NCBI GenBank assembly: GCA_045106735.1
Contig: JBGCEZ010000106.1
Location: forward strand, 1 to 5,118
Direction: 5' to 3'
Origin: JBGCEZ01 sp045106735
GTDB taxonomy: Bacteria > Planctomycetota > Phycisphaerae > Phycisphaerales > SM1A02
DNA: 5,118 bases
Positions within the stretch are counted from its first letter, which is position 1. Every line of letters starts with the position of its first letter. The position numbers and the translations under genes are program-made. Shown here one piece after another: positions 1 to 5,118 of this stretch. The notes below the pieces were generated by a model that searched no databases, had not been told where the DNA came from, and saw nothing but the letters and a program-made list of their open reading frames with translations.

Positions 1-7
1 CGCCGCA

Positions 8-1171
8 TCACTCGTCGCGGCTGCCGGCCCACACGTCGTACTGCAGCAGCCGACACTCGATCTCCGCATTCCACAGCGGAACGCGGCGGCTGGCCCGCAG
101 TCCGATCGACTGGCTCAGCCCGGCATCGCCGCTGAGCACATGGCATTGGTATCCACCGCAGCGCTGCTTGAAGAAGTCGCCGAGGCGGGCGTAGGTTTCG
201 TGCAATTCGTCGAGGTTGCCAAGGCGCTCGCCGTACTCGGGGTTCACGATCAGCACGCCGCCGGATTCGCCCGGCTCCGGGATCGGCGTCGCCTCGAAGT
301 CCTCGACCCGAAACTCGATGAGGTTCTCGACGCCCGCCGTCTGGGCGTTGTGGCGCGCCGCTTCGATCGCCGCCGGATCGATGTCCGACGCGATGATCTG
401 GGCGTCGATCGTGCGCCGGGCTCGCTTGCGGGACTCGTGGCGCATGCCGCTCCACAGTTCTTCGTCGAAGCCGAGGGCGCGTTCGAAGCCGAAGTGCGGG
501 CGCACCGAGCCGGGCGCTCGGTCCAGGGCCATCAGCGCCGCTTCAATGGCCAACGTGCCGCTGCCGCACATCGGCAGCACAAGCGGTCCCTGCCCGTACC
601 ACCCCGACTCCATCACCATGGCCGCGGCCAGGGACTCGCGGAGCGGCGCGCGGTGCGGCATGCGGCGGTAGCCGCGGTCGGTGAGCTTGCGGCCGGCGGC
701 GTTGAGGGCGATCGTCGCGCGGTCGCCGCGCCACAGCAGGAAGATCGTCAGCCCGCGCTTCTCGGATCCCGAGTCCGGGCGTTCGCCGCGGATCTTCAGC
801 AGCTCGTCGCAGATGGCGTCCTTGACCCGGAGGTTCGGGAACATCGAATTGTTGATCGACGGATGGTCGACCCGCGACTCGATCGTGATGTACCCGCGCG
901 GCGGAATCACCTGATCCCAGGCAATCTTCCGCACCTGGTGGTACAGCGTCTGCGGGGAATCGCAGGGAAAGCTGGCCAGCGGATAGAGCACCTGGAAGGC
1001 CGTCCGCAGCTCCAAGCAGAGCCGCCAAGTGTCCGGCCAGATGCCCTCGGTGCGGACGACGGTGCCGGCGATGGGTTCGGCCGGCATGCCGAGCTCCTGG
1101 ATCTCGTGCACGAGGTACGGCACCAGCCCAGGGCTGCAGGTCACGTGGATGTCGCGGAGGCGGTCAAGCAT
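8..1171 (-). CDS. RlmL-like THUMP-domain class I SAM-dependent RNA methyltransferase
   Basis: Predicted cytoplasmic RNA N2-guanine methyltransferase of the COG0116/RlmL type, which modifies 23S rRNA using S-adenosylmethionine. From the ATG at 1171 it is 387 residues, close to the N-terminal (RlmL) half of the two-domain E. coli RlmKL; there is no RlmK half. The start reads HVTCSPGLVPYLVHEIQELG, typical of the N-terminal ferredoxin-like/THUMP region. FPNLRVKDAI and the LTDRGYR segment before the catalytic domain are also family hallmarks. Motif I is LPMCGSGT (residues 199-206), the acidic SAM-ribose motif is SDID, and motif IV is NPEYGER (from N310). Two positions differ from the usual DPMCGSGT and NPPYGER. 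A longer GTG start at 1216 is possible, but it abuts the upstream terminator and adds an unconserved-looking Arg/Pro stretch. The ATG at 1171 has no clear Shine-Dalgarno site. The family call is firm; the exact rRNA target is inferred. Confidence 0.9.
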   Translation of the reverse strand: MLDRLRDIHVTCSPGLVPYLVHEIQELGMPAEPIAGTVVRTEGIWPDTWRLCLELRTAFQVLYPLASFPCDSPQTLYHQVRKIAWDQVIPPRGYITIESRVDHPSINNSMFPNLRVKDAICDELLKIRGERPDSGSEKRGLTIFLLWRGDRATIALNAAGRKLTDRGYRRMPHRAPLRESLAAAMVMESGWYGQGPLVLPMCGSGTLAIEAALMALDRAPGSVRPHFGFERALGFDEELWSGMRHESRKRARRTIDAQIIASDIDPAAIEAARHNAQTAGVENLIEFRVEDFEATPIPEPGESGGVLIVNPEYGERLGNLDELHETYARLGDFFKQRCGGYQCHVLSGDAGLSQSIGLRASRRVPLWNAEIECRLLQYDVWAGSRDE

Positions 1172-1216
1172 GGGGGGATGAGGATAGGGCCGAAGCCGCT
1201 CGGCCGCGCCCACCAC

Positions 1217-1252
1217 GAAAAACGCCGCGGTGGATCACTCCACCGCGGCGTT
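1217..1252 (-). terminator. Rho-independent terminator after isocitrate dehydrogenase
   Basis: Positions 1221-1234 (AACGCCGCGGTGGA) and 1239-1252 form a perfect 14 bp inverted repeat around a 4-base loop (1235-1238). On the minus strand the hairpin runs into five T residues (complement of A1218-A1222), the classic intrinsic terminator arrangement. It lies 44 bp past the isocitrate dehydrogenase stop codon and 46 bp before the methyltransferase ATG. It should therefore end the dehydrogenase transcript and separate the two genes. The plus-strand side has no comparable T-run, so it looks one-directional. Confidence 0.9.
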
Positions 1253-1295
1253 CGTTGTCAGTCGTGTCGGCGTGCGGCCGGCGTGGCCGCGGCGA

Positions 1296-2828
1296 TCACT
1301 CGCCCTGGCCGAGGGCGTACCCGCGTTCGCCGTCGAACTGGTACAGGTTCTCGGTCTTGATGACGTCGAGGCCCTGGCCGATGATGGCCTGTTGCAGGCG
1401 GACGACGTCCATCGGCTCGACCACCGCGCCCAGCTCGCCGCCGGCGTTCACGCCGCGGAAGCGGCAGCGCCAGTGGTCGACGCAGAACGTTTCGGGCAGG
1501 CCGTCGGGCCAGACCTTCACGCCGCGGTTGCTGACCATGACCAGCTTCATGCCGCCGGGCGCCGCTTCGTTGAGCTGCGCGGCCAGGACGTTGGCGTCCC
1601 GGTCGTCGCCTTCCCAGTCGACGAAGACGTCCACGCCGATGAGTTCCTTCTTCTCGCGGTGGGCGGGCGGAGTCAGATCGATGCGGATCGGGCCACCACT
1701 GGTCGCGTCGTCCTCGCTCGGCTCCGGCACGGCCGCGAGCTGTTCGGGCCGCTGGCCGACGCGCTCCACCACCGCGGCGGCGAAGTCGGCGGTGCCGACG
1801 CGTTCCTTGCTCGAGCCCTCGCGGTAGATGTCGCCGGTGTGGATGCCGTCTTCAATCGTCCGCAGCCACGCGTTGTGCACGCGAGCGGCCACGCCGCGCT
1901 GGCCGATGTGCGTCAGCATCTGGACCGCCCCGAGCAGCAGGCCCGAGGGGTTGGCGATGCCCTTGCCCGCAATGTCGGGCGCCGAGCCGTGCACCGCTTC
2001 GAACATCGCGCACGTCGCACCAATGTTCGACGTGCCGACCAGGCCGACGGAGCCCGAGATCTGGGCCGCGATGTCCGAAAGGATGTCGCCGTACAGGTTC
2101 GGGCAGATGACGACGTCGAACTGCTCCGGCGTATCGGCGACGCGGGCGGCACCAATGTCCACGATCATCCGCTCGCTGCGAATGTCCGGGTACTCCTTGG
2201 CCACCGTCTCGAACACCTCGGCGAACATGCCGTCGGTGATCTTGTGGATGTTGTCCTTCACCATGCAGGTGACGTGATCGCGGCCGTGGGCCTTGGCGAA
2301 CTCAAAGCCGTAGCGGATGCATCGCTCGGAACCGGGACGCGTCATCAGCTTCAAGCACTGCGTGACTTCGCGGGTCTGGCGGTGCTCGATGCCGGCGTAC
2401 GTGTCCTCTTCGTTCTCCCGAATGATGACGATGTCCATCTTCGGGAAGCGCGAGCTGACCGCGGGGTCGTAGCTGCGGCACGGACGCACGTTGGCGTAGA
2501 GCCCGAGCGTCTTGCGGACGGTCACGTTCAACGACTTGTAGCCGCCGCCCGAGGGCGTGGTGATCGGCGCCTTGAGGAAGACGCCCGTCCGGCGCAGCGA
2601 GTCCCAGGAGTCGTCGGTGATGCCGGCGGAATGCCCACCGAGGTAGACGCTCTCGCCGATCTCAATGGTGTCGATGTCGAGGCTCGCCCCGGCGGCCTGG
2701 ATGATCGACAGGGTCGCCTTCATGATCTCGGGGCCGATGCCGTCACCGGCGGCCACGGTGATCGGGACGGGCGGCCCGGCGGCGGTGGCGGGGGTCGAGG
2801 CGGTGGCGGACGCGGACGAACCGGACAT
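1296..2828 (-). CDS. icd: Isocitrate dehydrogenase, long form with C-terminal domain, predicted NAD+-dependent
   Basis: TCA-cycle enzyme that oxidatively decarboxylates isocitrate to 2-oxoglutarate; 510 residues from the ATG at 2828. Residues 1-20 are a low-complexity Ala/Ser/Thr/Pro tail. The beta-decarboxylating dehydrogenase core covers about 21-360. Isocitrate-binding residues are visible as S99-x-N101-x-x-x-R105, R115 (YANVRP), R137 and Y144 (ENEEDTYAGIEH). K191 (MVKDNIHK) and the metal-binding aspartates D224, D248 and D252 (NLYGDILSDIAAQ) follow. The SxNxxxR signature favours isocitrate over 3-isopropylmalate as substrate. After a linker (about 360-392), residues ~395-510 form the extra C-terminal domain known from the 496-residue Thermus thermophilus enzyme. 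The cofactor segment HGSAPDIAGKGIANP has D285-I286, where NADP enzymes have Lys-Tyr, so NAD+ is inferred. The open frame continues far upstream of ATG 2828, but that part is antisense to deoC and not protein-like. The gene is monocistronic, ending at a strong terminator. Confidence 0.95.
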   Translation of the reverse strand: MSGSSASATASTPATAAGPPVPITVAAGDGIGPEIMKATLSIIQAAGASLDIDTIEIGESVYLGGHSAGITDDSWDSLRRTGVFLKAPITTPSGGGYKSLNVTVRKTLGLYANVRPCRSYDPAVSSRFPKMDIVIIRENEEDTYAGIEHRQTREVTQCLKLMTRPGSERCIRYGFEFAKAHGRDHVTCMVKDNIHKITDGMFAEVFETVAKEYPDIRSERMIVDIGAARVADTPEQFDVVICPNLYGDILSDIAAQISGSVGLVGTSNIGATCAMFEAVHGSAPDIAGKGIANPSGLLLGAVQMLTHIGQRGVAARVHNAWLRTIEDGIHTGDIYREGSSKERVGTADFAAAVVERVGQRPEQLAAVPEPSEDDATSGGPIRIDLTPPAHREKKELIGVDVFVDWEGDDRDANVLAAQLNEAAPGGMKLVMVSNRGVKVWPDGLPETFCVDHWRCRFRGVNAGGELGAVVEPMDVVRLQQAIIGQGLDVIKTENLYQFDGERGYALGQGE

Positions 2829-3069
2829 GGTGGGCTCCGATGCAATGGTTGCGCGGCGGGCGGGCACGGATGGAAAGGGCGAACAAGGTAGCCGAAGGCC
2901 CGATGACCCGTCGGCCGCCACTCGCAGCGAGATCGGGCCAATGAGCGCCCGAACGCCAGTCCGGGCGGCCCGCCATCCGATCGAAGCCGCCTTGCATTTT
3001 TTGTACGTATTTTGGACGGGTTTCCGCCGCCTCGCATGGGTTCGCCCGGCCGGCCCGTAGAATCCTGCC
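2829..3069. promoter_or_regulatory. Divergent intergenic region between icd and deoC, with A/T-rich island
   Basis: These 241 bp separate two divergently transcribed genes and must hold both promoters unless initiation lies inside a gene. Most of it is GC-rich, but 2992-3013 (TTGCATTTTTTGTACGTATT and the next two bases) is a marked A/T-rich island, 57-78 bp before the deoC ATG. It includes the palindrome TACGTA (3004-3009). I could not pair convincing -35 and -10 hexamers at 16-18 bp spacing on either strand, so promoter positions are not assigned. No riboswitch, RNA gene or credible small ORF is recognised here. The deoC start lacks a clear Shine-Dalgarno site. Confidence 0.4.
2835..2838 (-). 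promoter_or_regulatory. Shine-Dalgarno site of isocitrate dehydrogenase
   Basis: The minus strand reads GGAG six bases before the ATG at 2828, a good ribosome-binding site in a normal position. It supports this ATG as the start, against the much longer open frame that continues upstream. Confidence 0.7.
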
Positions 3070-4092
3070 ATGGCCGCCTCCGACCCAACCTCTGCACTGG
3101 CTCCGCCCGACGGCCCAGTGCTCCCCCGCCTCGACCTGCCCCCGTCCCCCAGCGTGGACCGGGTGATGGCCGAGCAGCGGGCCCGCGACCTCACCCGCCG
3201 GTCGATCAAGACCTCGGCCAAGGCCCGCGGCCTCCGCCTGGCCATGGGCATGGTCGATTTGACGACGCTCGAAGGCGCCGACTCCCCGGGCAAGGTGCGC
3301 GGCCTGTGCCGCAAAGCACTGCAGCCGTGCGAGCGCGCCCTCGACGAACCCGTCCCGCCGGTCGCCGCGGTCTGCGTGTATCCCGAACTCGTGGCCGTCG
3401 CCGCCGACGCGCTGGCCGGCAGCTCGGTGCGGGTCGCCTCCGTGGCCACCGGATTCCCGAGCGGGCAGTACCCGATCGATCTGCGACTGCGCGACGTGGC
3501 CGCGGCGATCGATGCCGGCGCACACGAGATCGACATGGTCATCGCCCGCGGCGCGTTCCTCCGCGGCGACCTGGAGACCGTGGCCGCCGAGATCGCCGCC
3601 GTCCGCCAACTGTGCCGCGCGCACGCCCGGCCGGATCATCCGGAGGGCCAGACCCACCTGAAGATCATCCTCGAGACCGGCGAACTCGAGACGCTCGACA
3701 ACGTGCGACGGGCCAGCGATCTGGCCATCGCCGCGTCAACCATGCACGCGGCCGACGACGATTGGCACGACGGCGCGGTCTTCATCAAGACTTCCACCGG
3801 CAAGGTGTCGCCGGCGGCCACGATGCCCGTCACGCTCGTGATGCTCGAAGCGATCCGCGACCACCACCGCCGCACCGGCCAGCGCATCGGCATGAAGCCC
3901 GCCGGCGGTATTCGCACGGCCAAGCAGGCCCTGCACTACTTGGTGCTCGTCAAAGAAACGCTCGGCGACGCGTGGCTCACGCCCAAGCTCTTCCGCATCG
4001 GCGCGTCGAGCCTGGCCAATGACCTCGTCCGCCAGATCCTGAAACTCGACACCGGCGTCTACACCGCCGATCACGACGTCTCGGAGTCCTGA
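3070..4092 (+). CDS. deoC: Deoxyribose-phosphate aldolase (DERA), long form
   Basis: Class I aldolase that cleaves 2-deoxy-D-ribose-5-phosphate to glyceraldehyde-3-phosphate and acetaldehyde in cytoplasmic deoxynucleoside catabolism; 340 residues. The TIM-barrel domain begins near residue 58 with MGMVDLTTLEGADSPGKV, resembling the E. coli and animal DeoC branch rather than the short ~220-residue bacterial form. VCVYPELV and ASVATGFPSGQ follow. Catalytic residues are visible: D155 in EIDMVI, the Schiff-base lysine K240 in FIKTSTGK, and the second lysine K276 in KPAGGIRT. The spacing of the two lysines (36) is close to that in E. coli (K167 and K201). The first ~30 residues are a Pro/Ala-rich extension, and a basic helical stretch follows up to residue 55; E. 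coli DeoC is 259 residues. ATG 3070 is the first start in frame with this sequence but lacks an obvious ribosome-binding site. It lies 7 bp before an aldehyde dehydrogenase gene, almost certainly in the same operon. Confidence 0.95.
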   Translation: MAASDPTSALAPPDGPVLPRLDLPPSPSVDRVMAEQRARDLTRRSIKTSAKARGLRLAMGMVDLTTLEGADSPGKVRGLCRKALQPCERALDEPVPPVAAVCVYPELVAVAADALAGSSVRVASVATGFPSGQYPIDLRLRDVAAAIDAGAHEIDMVIARGAFLRGDLETVAAEIAAVRQLCRAHARPDHPEGQTHLKIILETGELETLDNVRRASDLAIAASTMHAADDDWHDGAVFIKTSTGKVSPAATMPVTLVMLEAIRDHHRRTGQRIGMKPAGGIRTAKQALHYLVLVKETLGDAWLTPKLFRIGASSLANDLVRQILKLDTGVYTADHDVSES

Positions 4093-4094
4093 GG
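4091..4094 (+). promoter_or_regulatory. Shine-Dalgarno site of the aldehyde dehydrogenase, overlapping the deoC stop
   Basis: GAGG at 4091-4094 overlaps the last two bases of the deoC TGA codon and sits five bases before the ATG at 4100. This arrangement supports the ATG as start and suggests translational coupling to deoC. Confidence 0.6.
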
Positions 4095-4099
4095 CCCCC

Positions 4100-5118
4100 A
4101 TGACCAACGAGACAGACATCTCGGCCACGAATCCCGACGCGGGCGCGTCCACCCTCGAGTGGACGTACGCCGCCGCACCGGAACGCCATCCGGTGGCCAT
4201 CGCGGACCGCTACGGCCTGTTCATCGGCGGGGCGTTCCGCGCCCCCAAGTCGCGCCGGCACATGCCGACCGTCAATCCGGCCAACGAAGATCCCATCAGC
4301 GAGATCGCCGTCGCCGGCGCCGCCGACGTGGACGCCGCGGTTGCCGCCGCCCGTGCCGCGTTCACGCCGTGGAGCCGGCTGGCCCCGACCGAGCGGGCCA
4401 AGTACCTGTTCCGCATTGCCCGCCGCATTCAGGAGCGGGCCCGCGAACTCGCGGTGCTCGAGTCGATGGACGGCGGCAAGCCGATCCGTGAGTCGCGCGA
4501 CACCGACGTCCCGCTCGTGGCCCACCACTTCTTCCACCACGCCGGCTGGTGCGACAAGCTCGCGTACGCCTTCCCCGGCCGCACGCCGCAGCCCGTCGGC
4601 GTGTGCGGCCAGATCATCCCGTGGAATTTCCCGCTGCTCATGATGGCCTGGAAGCTCGCCCCCGCGCTGGCGTGCGGCAACACCGTCGTGATCAAGCCGG
4701 CGGAAACGACCTCGCTGACCGCGCTGCGGCTGGCCGAGATCATCCAGGAATGCGAGCTGCCAGACGGCGTGGTCAACGTGGTGACCGGCGGGCCGGAAAC
4801 CGGTGCGGCGATCGTCGGCCACCCGGACATCGACAAGATCGCGTTCACCGGCTCGACCGAAGTTGGCAAGCGTATCGCCCGCACCGCGGCCGAACGTGGC
4901 ATTCCGGTCACGCTGGAACTCGGCGGCAAGAGCCCAGCGATCGTCGCAGCCGATGCCGACGTCGAGGTCACCGCTCGACGAATTGCATGGGGCAAGTTCG
5001 TCAACTCGGGCCAGACCTGTATCGCACCGGATTATGTCCTCGTCGCCGAGCCACTGCGTGACCGCCTCGTCGCAGCGATCGAACAGTCGGTCACCGACTT
5101 CTACGGTGCCGACCCGCA
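4100..5118 (+). CDS. Aldehyde dehydrogenase, 3'-truncated by the window end; N-part ALDH1/2-like, C-part ALDH3-like
   Basis: NAD(P)+-dependent aldehyde dehydrogenase; 339 codons are present and the frame is still open at the window end, so about 120-160 residues are missing. After ~35 weakly ordered residues comes YGLFIGGAFRAP, then a VNPANEDPISEIAVAGAADV segment typical of ALDH1/2-type enzymes. Catalytic residues are intact: N176 (PWNFP), the cofactor lysine K199 (VIKPAE), the general base E273 (LELGGKSP) and the nucleophile C307 (NSGQTCIAPDY). The E-C spacing of 34 is canonical. The placement behind deoC suggests oxidation of DeoC-derived acetaldehyde to acetate. The odd point is that residues up to ~255 resemble the ALDH1/2-type enzyme expected beside deoC, whereas residues after ~255 resemble ALDH3 (fatty aldehyde dehydrogenase), with a codon-use change at the same place. 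It may be a real mosaic or an assembly join. Fold and enzyme class are secure; the substrate is inferred. Confidence 0.9.
   Translation, partial: MTNETDISATNPDAGASTLEWTYAAAPERHPVAIADRYGLFIGGAFRAPKSRRHMPTVNPANEDPISEIAVAGAADVDAAVAAARAAFTPWSRLAPTERAKYLFRIARRIQERARELAVLESMDGGKPIRESRDTDVPLVAHHFFHHAGWCDKLAYAFPGRTPQPVGVCGQIIPWNFPLLMMAWKLAPALACGNTVVIKPAETTSLTALRLAEIIQECELPDGVVNVVTGGPETGAAIVGHPDIDKIAFTGSTEVGKRIARTAAERGIPVTLELGGKSPAIVAADADVEVTARRIAWGKFVNSGQTCIAPDYVLVAEPLRDRLVAAIEQSVTDFYGADP
4859..5118 (+). other. ALDH3-like segment with shifted codon use inside the aldehyde dehydrogenase
   Basis: From codon 254 onward the protein reads like ALDH3: PVTLELGGKSP, then RRIAWGKFVNSGQTCIAPDY, then SVTDFYGADP near the end. 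In the ALDH1/2-type enzymes that the first part resembles, I would expect a GQxCCA(G/A)SR-type cysteine motif instead. By hand count 24 of 86 codons here end in A or T, against 20 of 253 in the preceding part of the same gene. The breakpoint lies in or just after the conserved FTGSTEVGK motif. Whether this is recombination or misassembly cannot be told from sequence alone. Confidence 0.6.

Noticed and set aside
1172..1216. GTG start at 1216 for the methyltransferase, adding 15 residues
   Set aside because: It lies directly beside the terminator T-run, has no ribosome-binding site, and the added sequence is not typical of the family, whose conserved part begins just after the ATG at 1171.
140..1360. 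Long plus-strand open frame (406 codons) opposite the methyltransferase
   Set aside because: Its translation is rich in Arg, Ala, His and Val without any recognisable motif. It is the antisense shadow of a well-supported minus-strand gene and runs through the terminator hairpin.
1230..2891. Plus-strand open frame of 553 codons opposite isocitrate dehydrogenase
   Set aside because: Low-complexity Asp/Val/Ala/Arg composition typical of antisense frames in high-GC DNA; the opposite strand encodes an enzyme with a full set of active-site residues.
2829..3542. Upstream extension of the isocitrate dehydrogenase frame to 748 residues
   Set aside because: The extension overlaps deoC in antisense, has no recognisable domain, and ATG 2828 has a well-placed GGAG. 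The family length also fits 510 residues.
2743..3657. Minus-strand open frame of 304 codons spanning the intergenic region and deoC
   Set aside because: No motif, antisense composition, and it overlaps the start of both icd and deoC.
3012..4022. Plus-strand open frame of 336 codons in another frame of deoC
   Set aside because: Arg/Pro-rich out-of-frame shadow; the deoC frame holds all catalytic residues.
4549..5061. Plus-strand 170-codon frame and minus-strand frames inside the aldehyde dehydrogenase region
   Set aside because: Arg-rich shadow translations; the frame from 4100 carries the conserved ALDH motifs and remains open to the window end.
1..5118. CRISPR array, transposon, prophage, tRNA/rRNA or a new defence-type system
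   Set aside because: No direct-repeat array, transposase or integrase, tRNA cloverleaf or rRNA sequence was seen, and all four genes belong to known enzyme families.

Overview
This is a 5.1 kb GC-rich bacterial window, tightly packed with ordinary housekeeping and catabolic genes. No RNA genes, CRISPR, insertion sequences or phage genes are visible. The strong G/C preference at third codon positions, weak or absent Shine-Dalgarno sites at some starts, a long-form DeoC and an isocitrate dehydrogenase with an extra C-terminal domain would suit a planctomycete-like (Phycisphaerae-type) or similar high-GC environmental bacterium. This is an impression, not a placement.

Layout: the left half reads on the minus strand. 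An isocitrate dehydrogenase (start 2828, stop 1296) is followed by a perfect-stem intrinsic terminator at 1217-1252, then by an RlmL-like THUMP-domain RNA methyltransferase (start 1171, stop 8). The right half reads on the plus strand. A deoxyribose-phosphate aldolase (deoC, 3070-4092) is followed after 7 bp by an aldehyde dehydrogenase (from 4100) that runs off the window end. The 241 bp between the two divergent units (2829-3069) must hold their promoters and contains a short A/T-rich island.

Working together: DeoC splits 2-deoxyribose-5-phosphate into glyceraldehyde-3-phosphate and acetaldehyde, and the adjacent dehydrogenase plausibly oxidises the acetaldehyde. Isocitrate dehydrogenase is a TCA-cycle enzyme; its cofactor motif predicts use of NAD+ rather than NADP+.

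The most unusual feature is the aldehyde dehydrogenase. Its first ~255 residues look like the ALDH1/2-type enzyme expected next to deoC. From about base 4859 to the end it looks like the ALDH3 (fatty aldehyde dehydrogenase) family, and codon use changes at the same place: by hand count, 20 of 253 codons end in A/T before and 24 of 86 after. This is either a true recombinant gene or an assembly chimera joined at a conserved motif. I found no previously undescribed multi-gene system.
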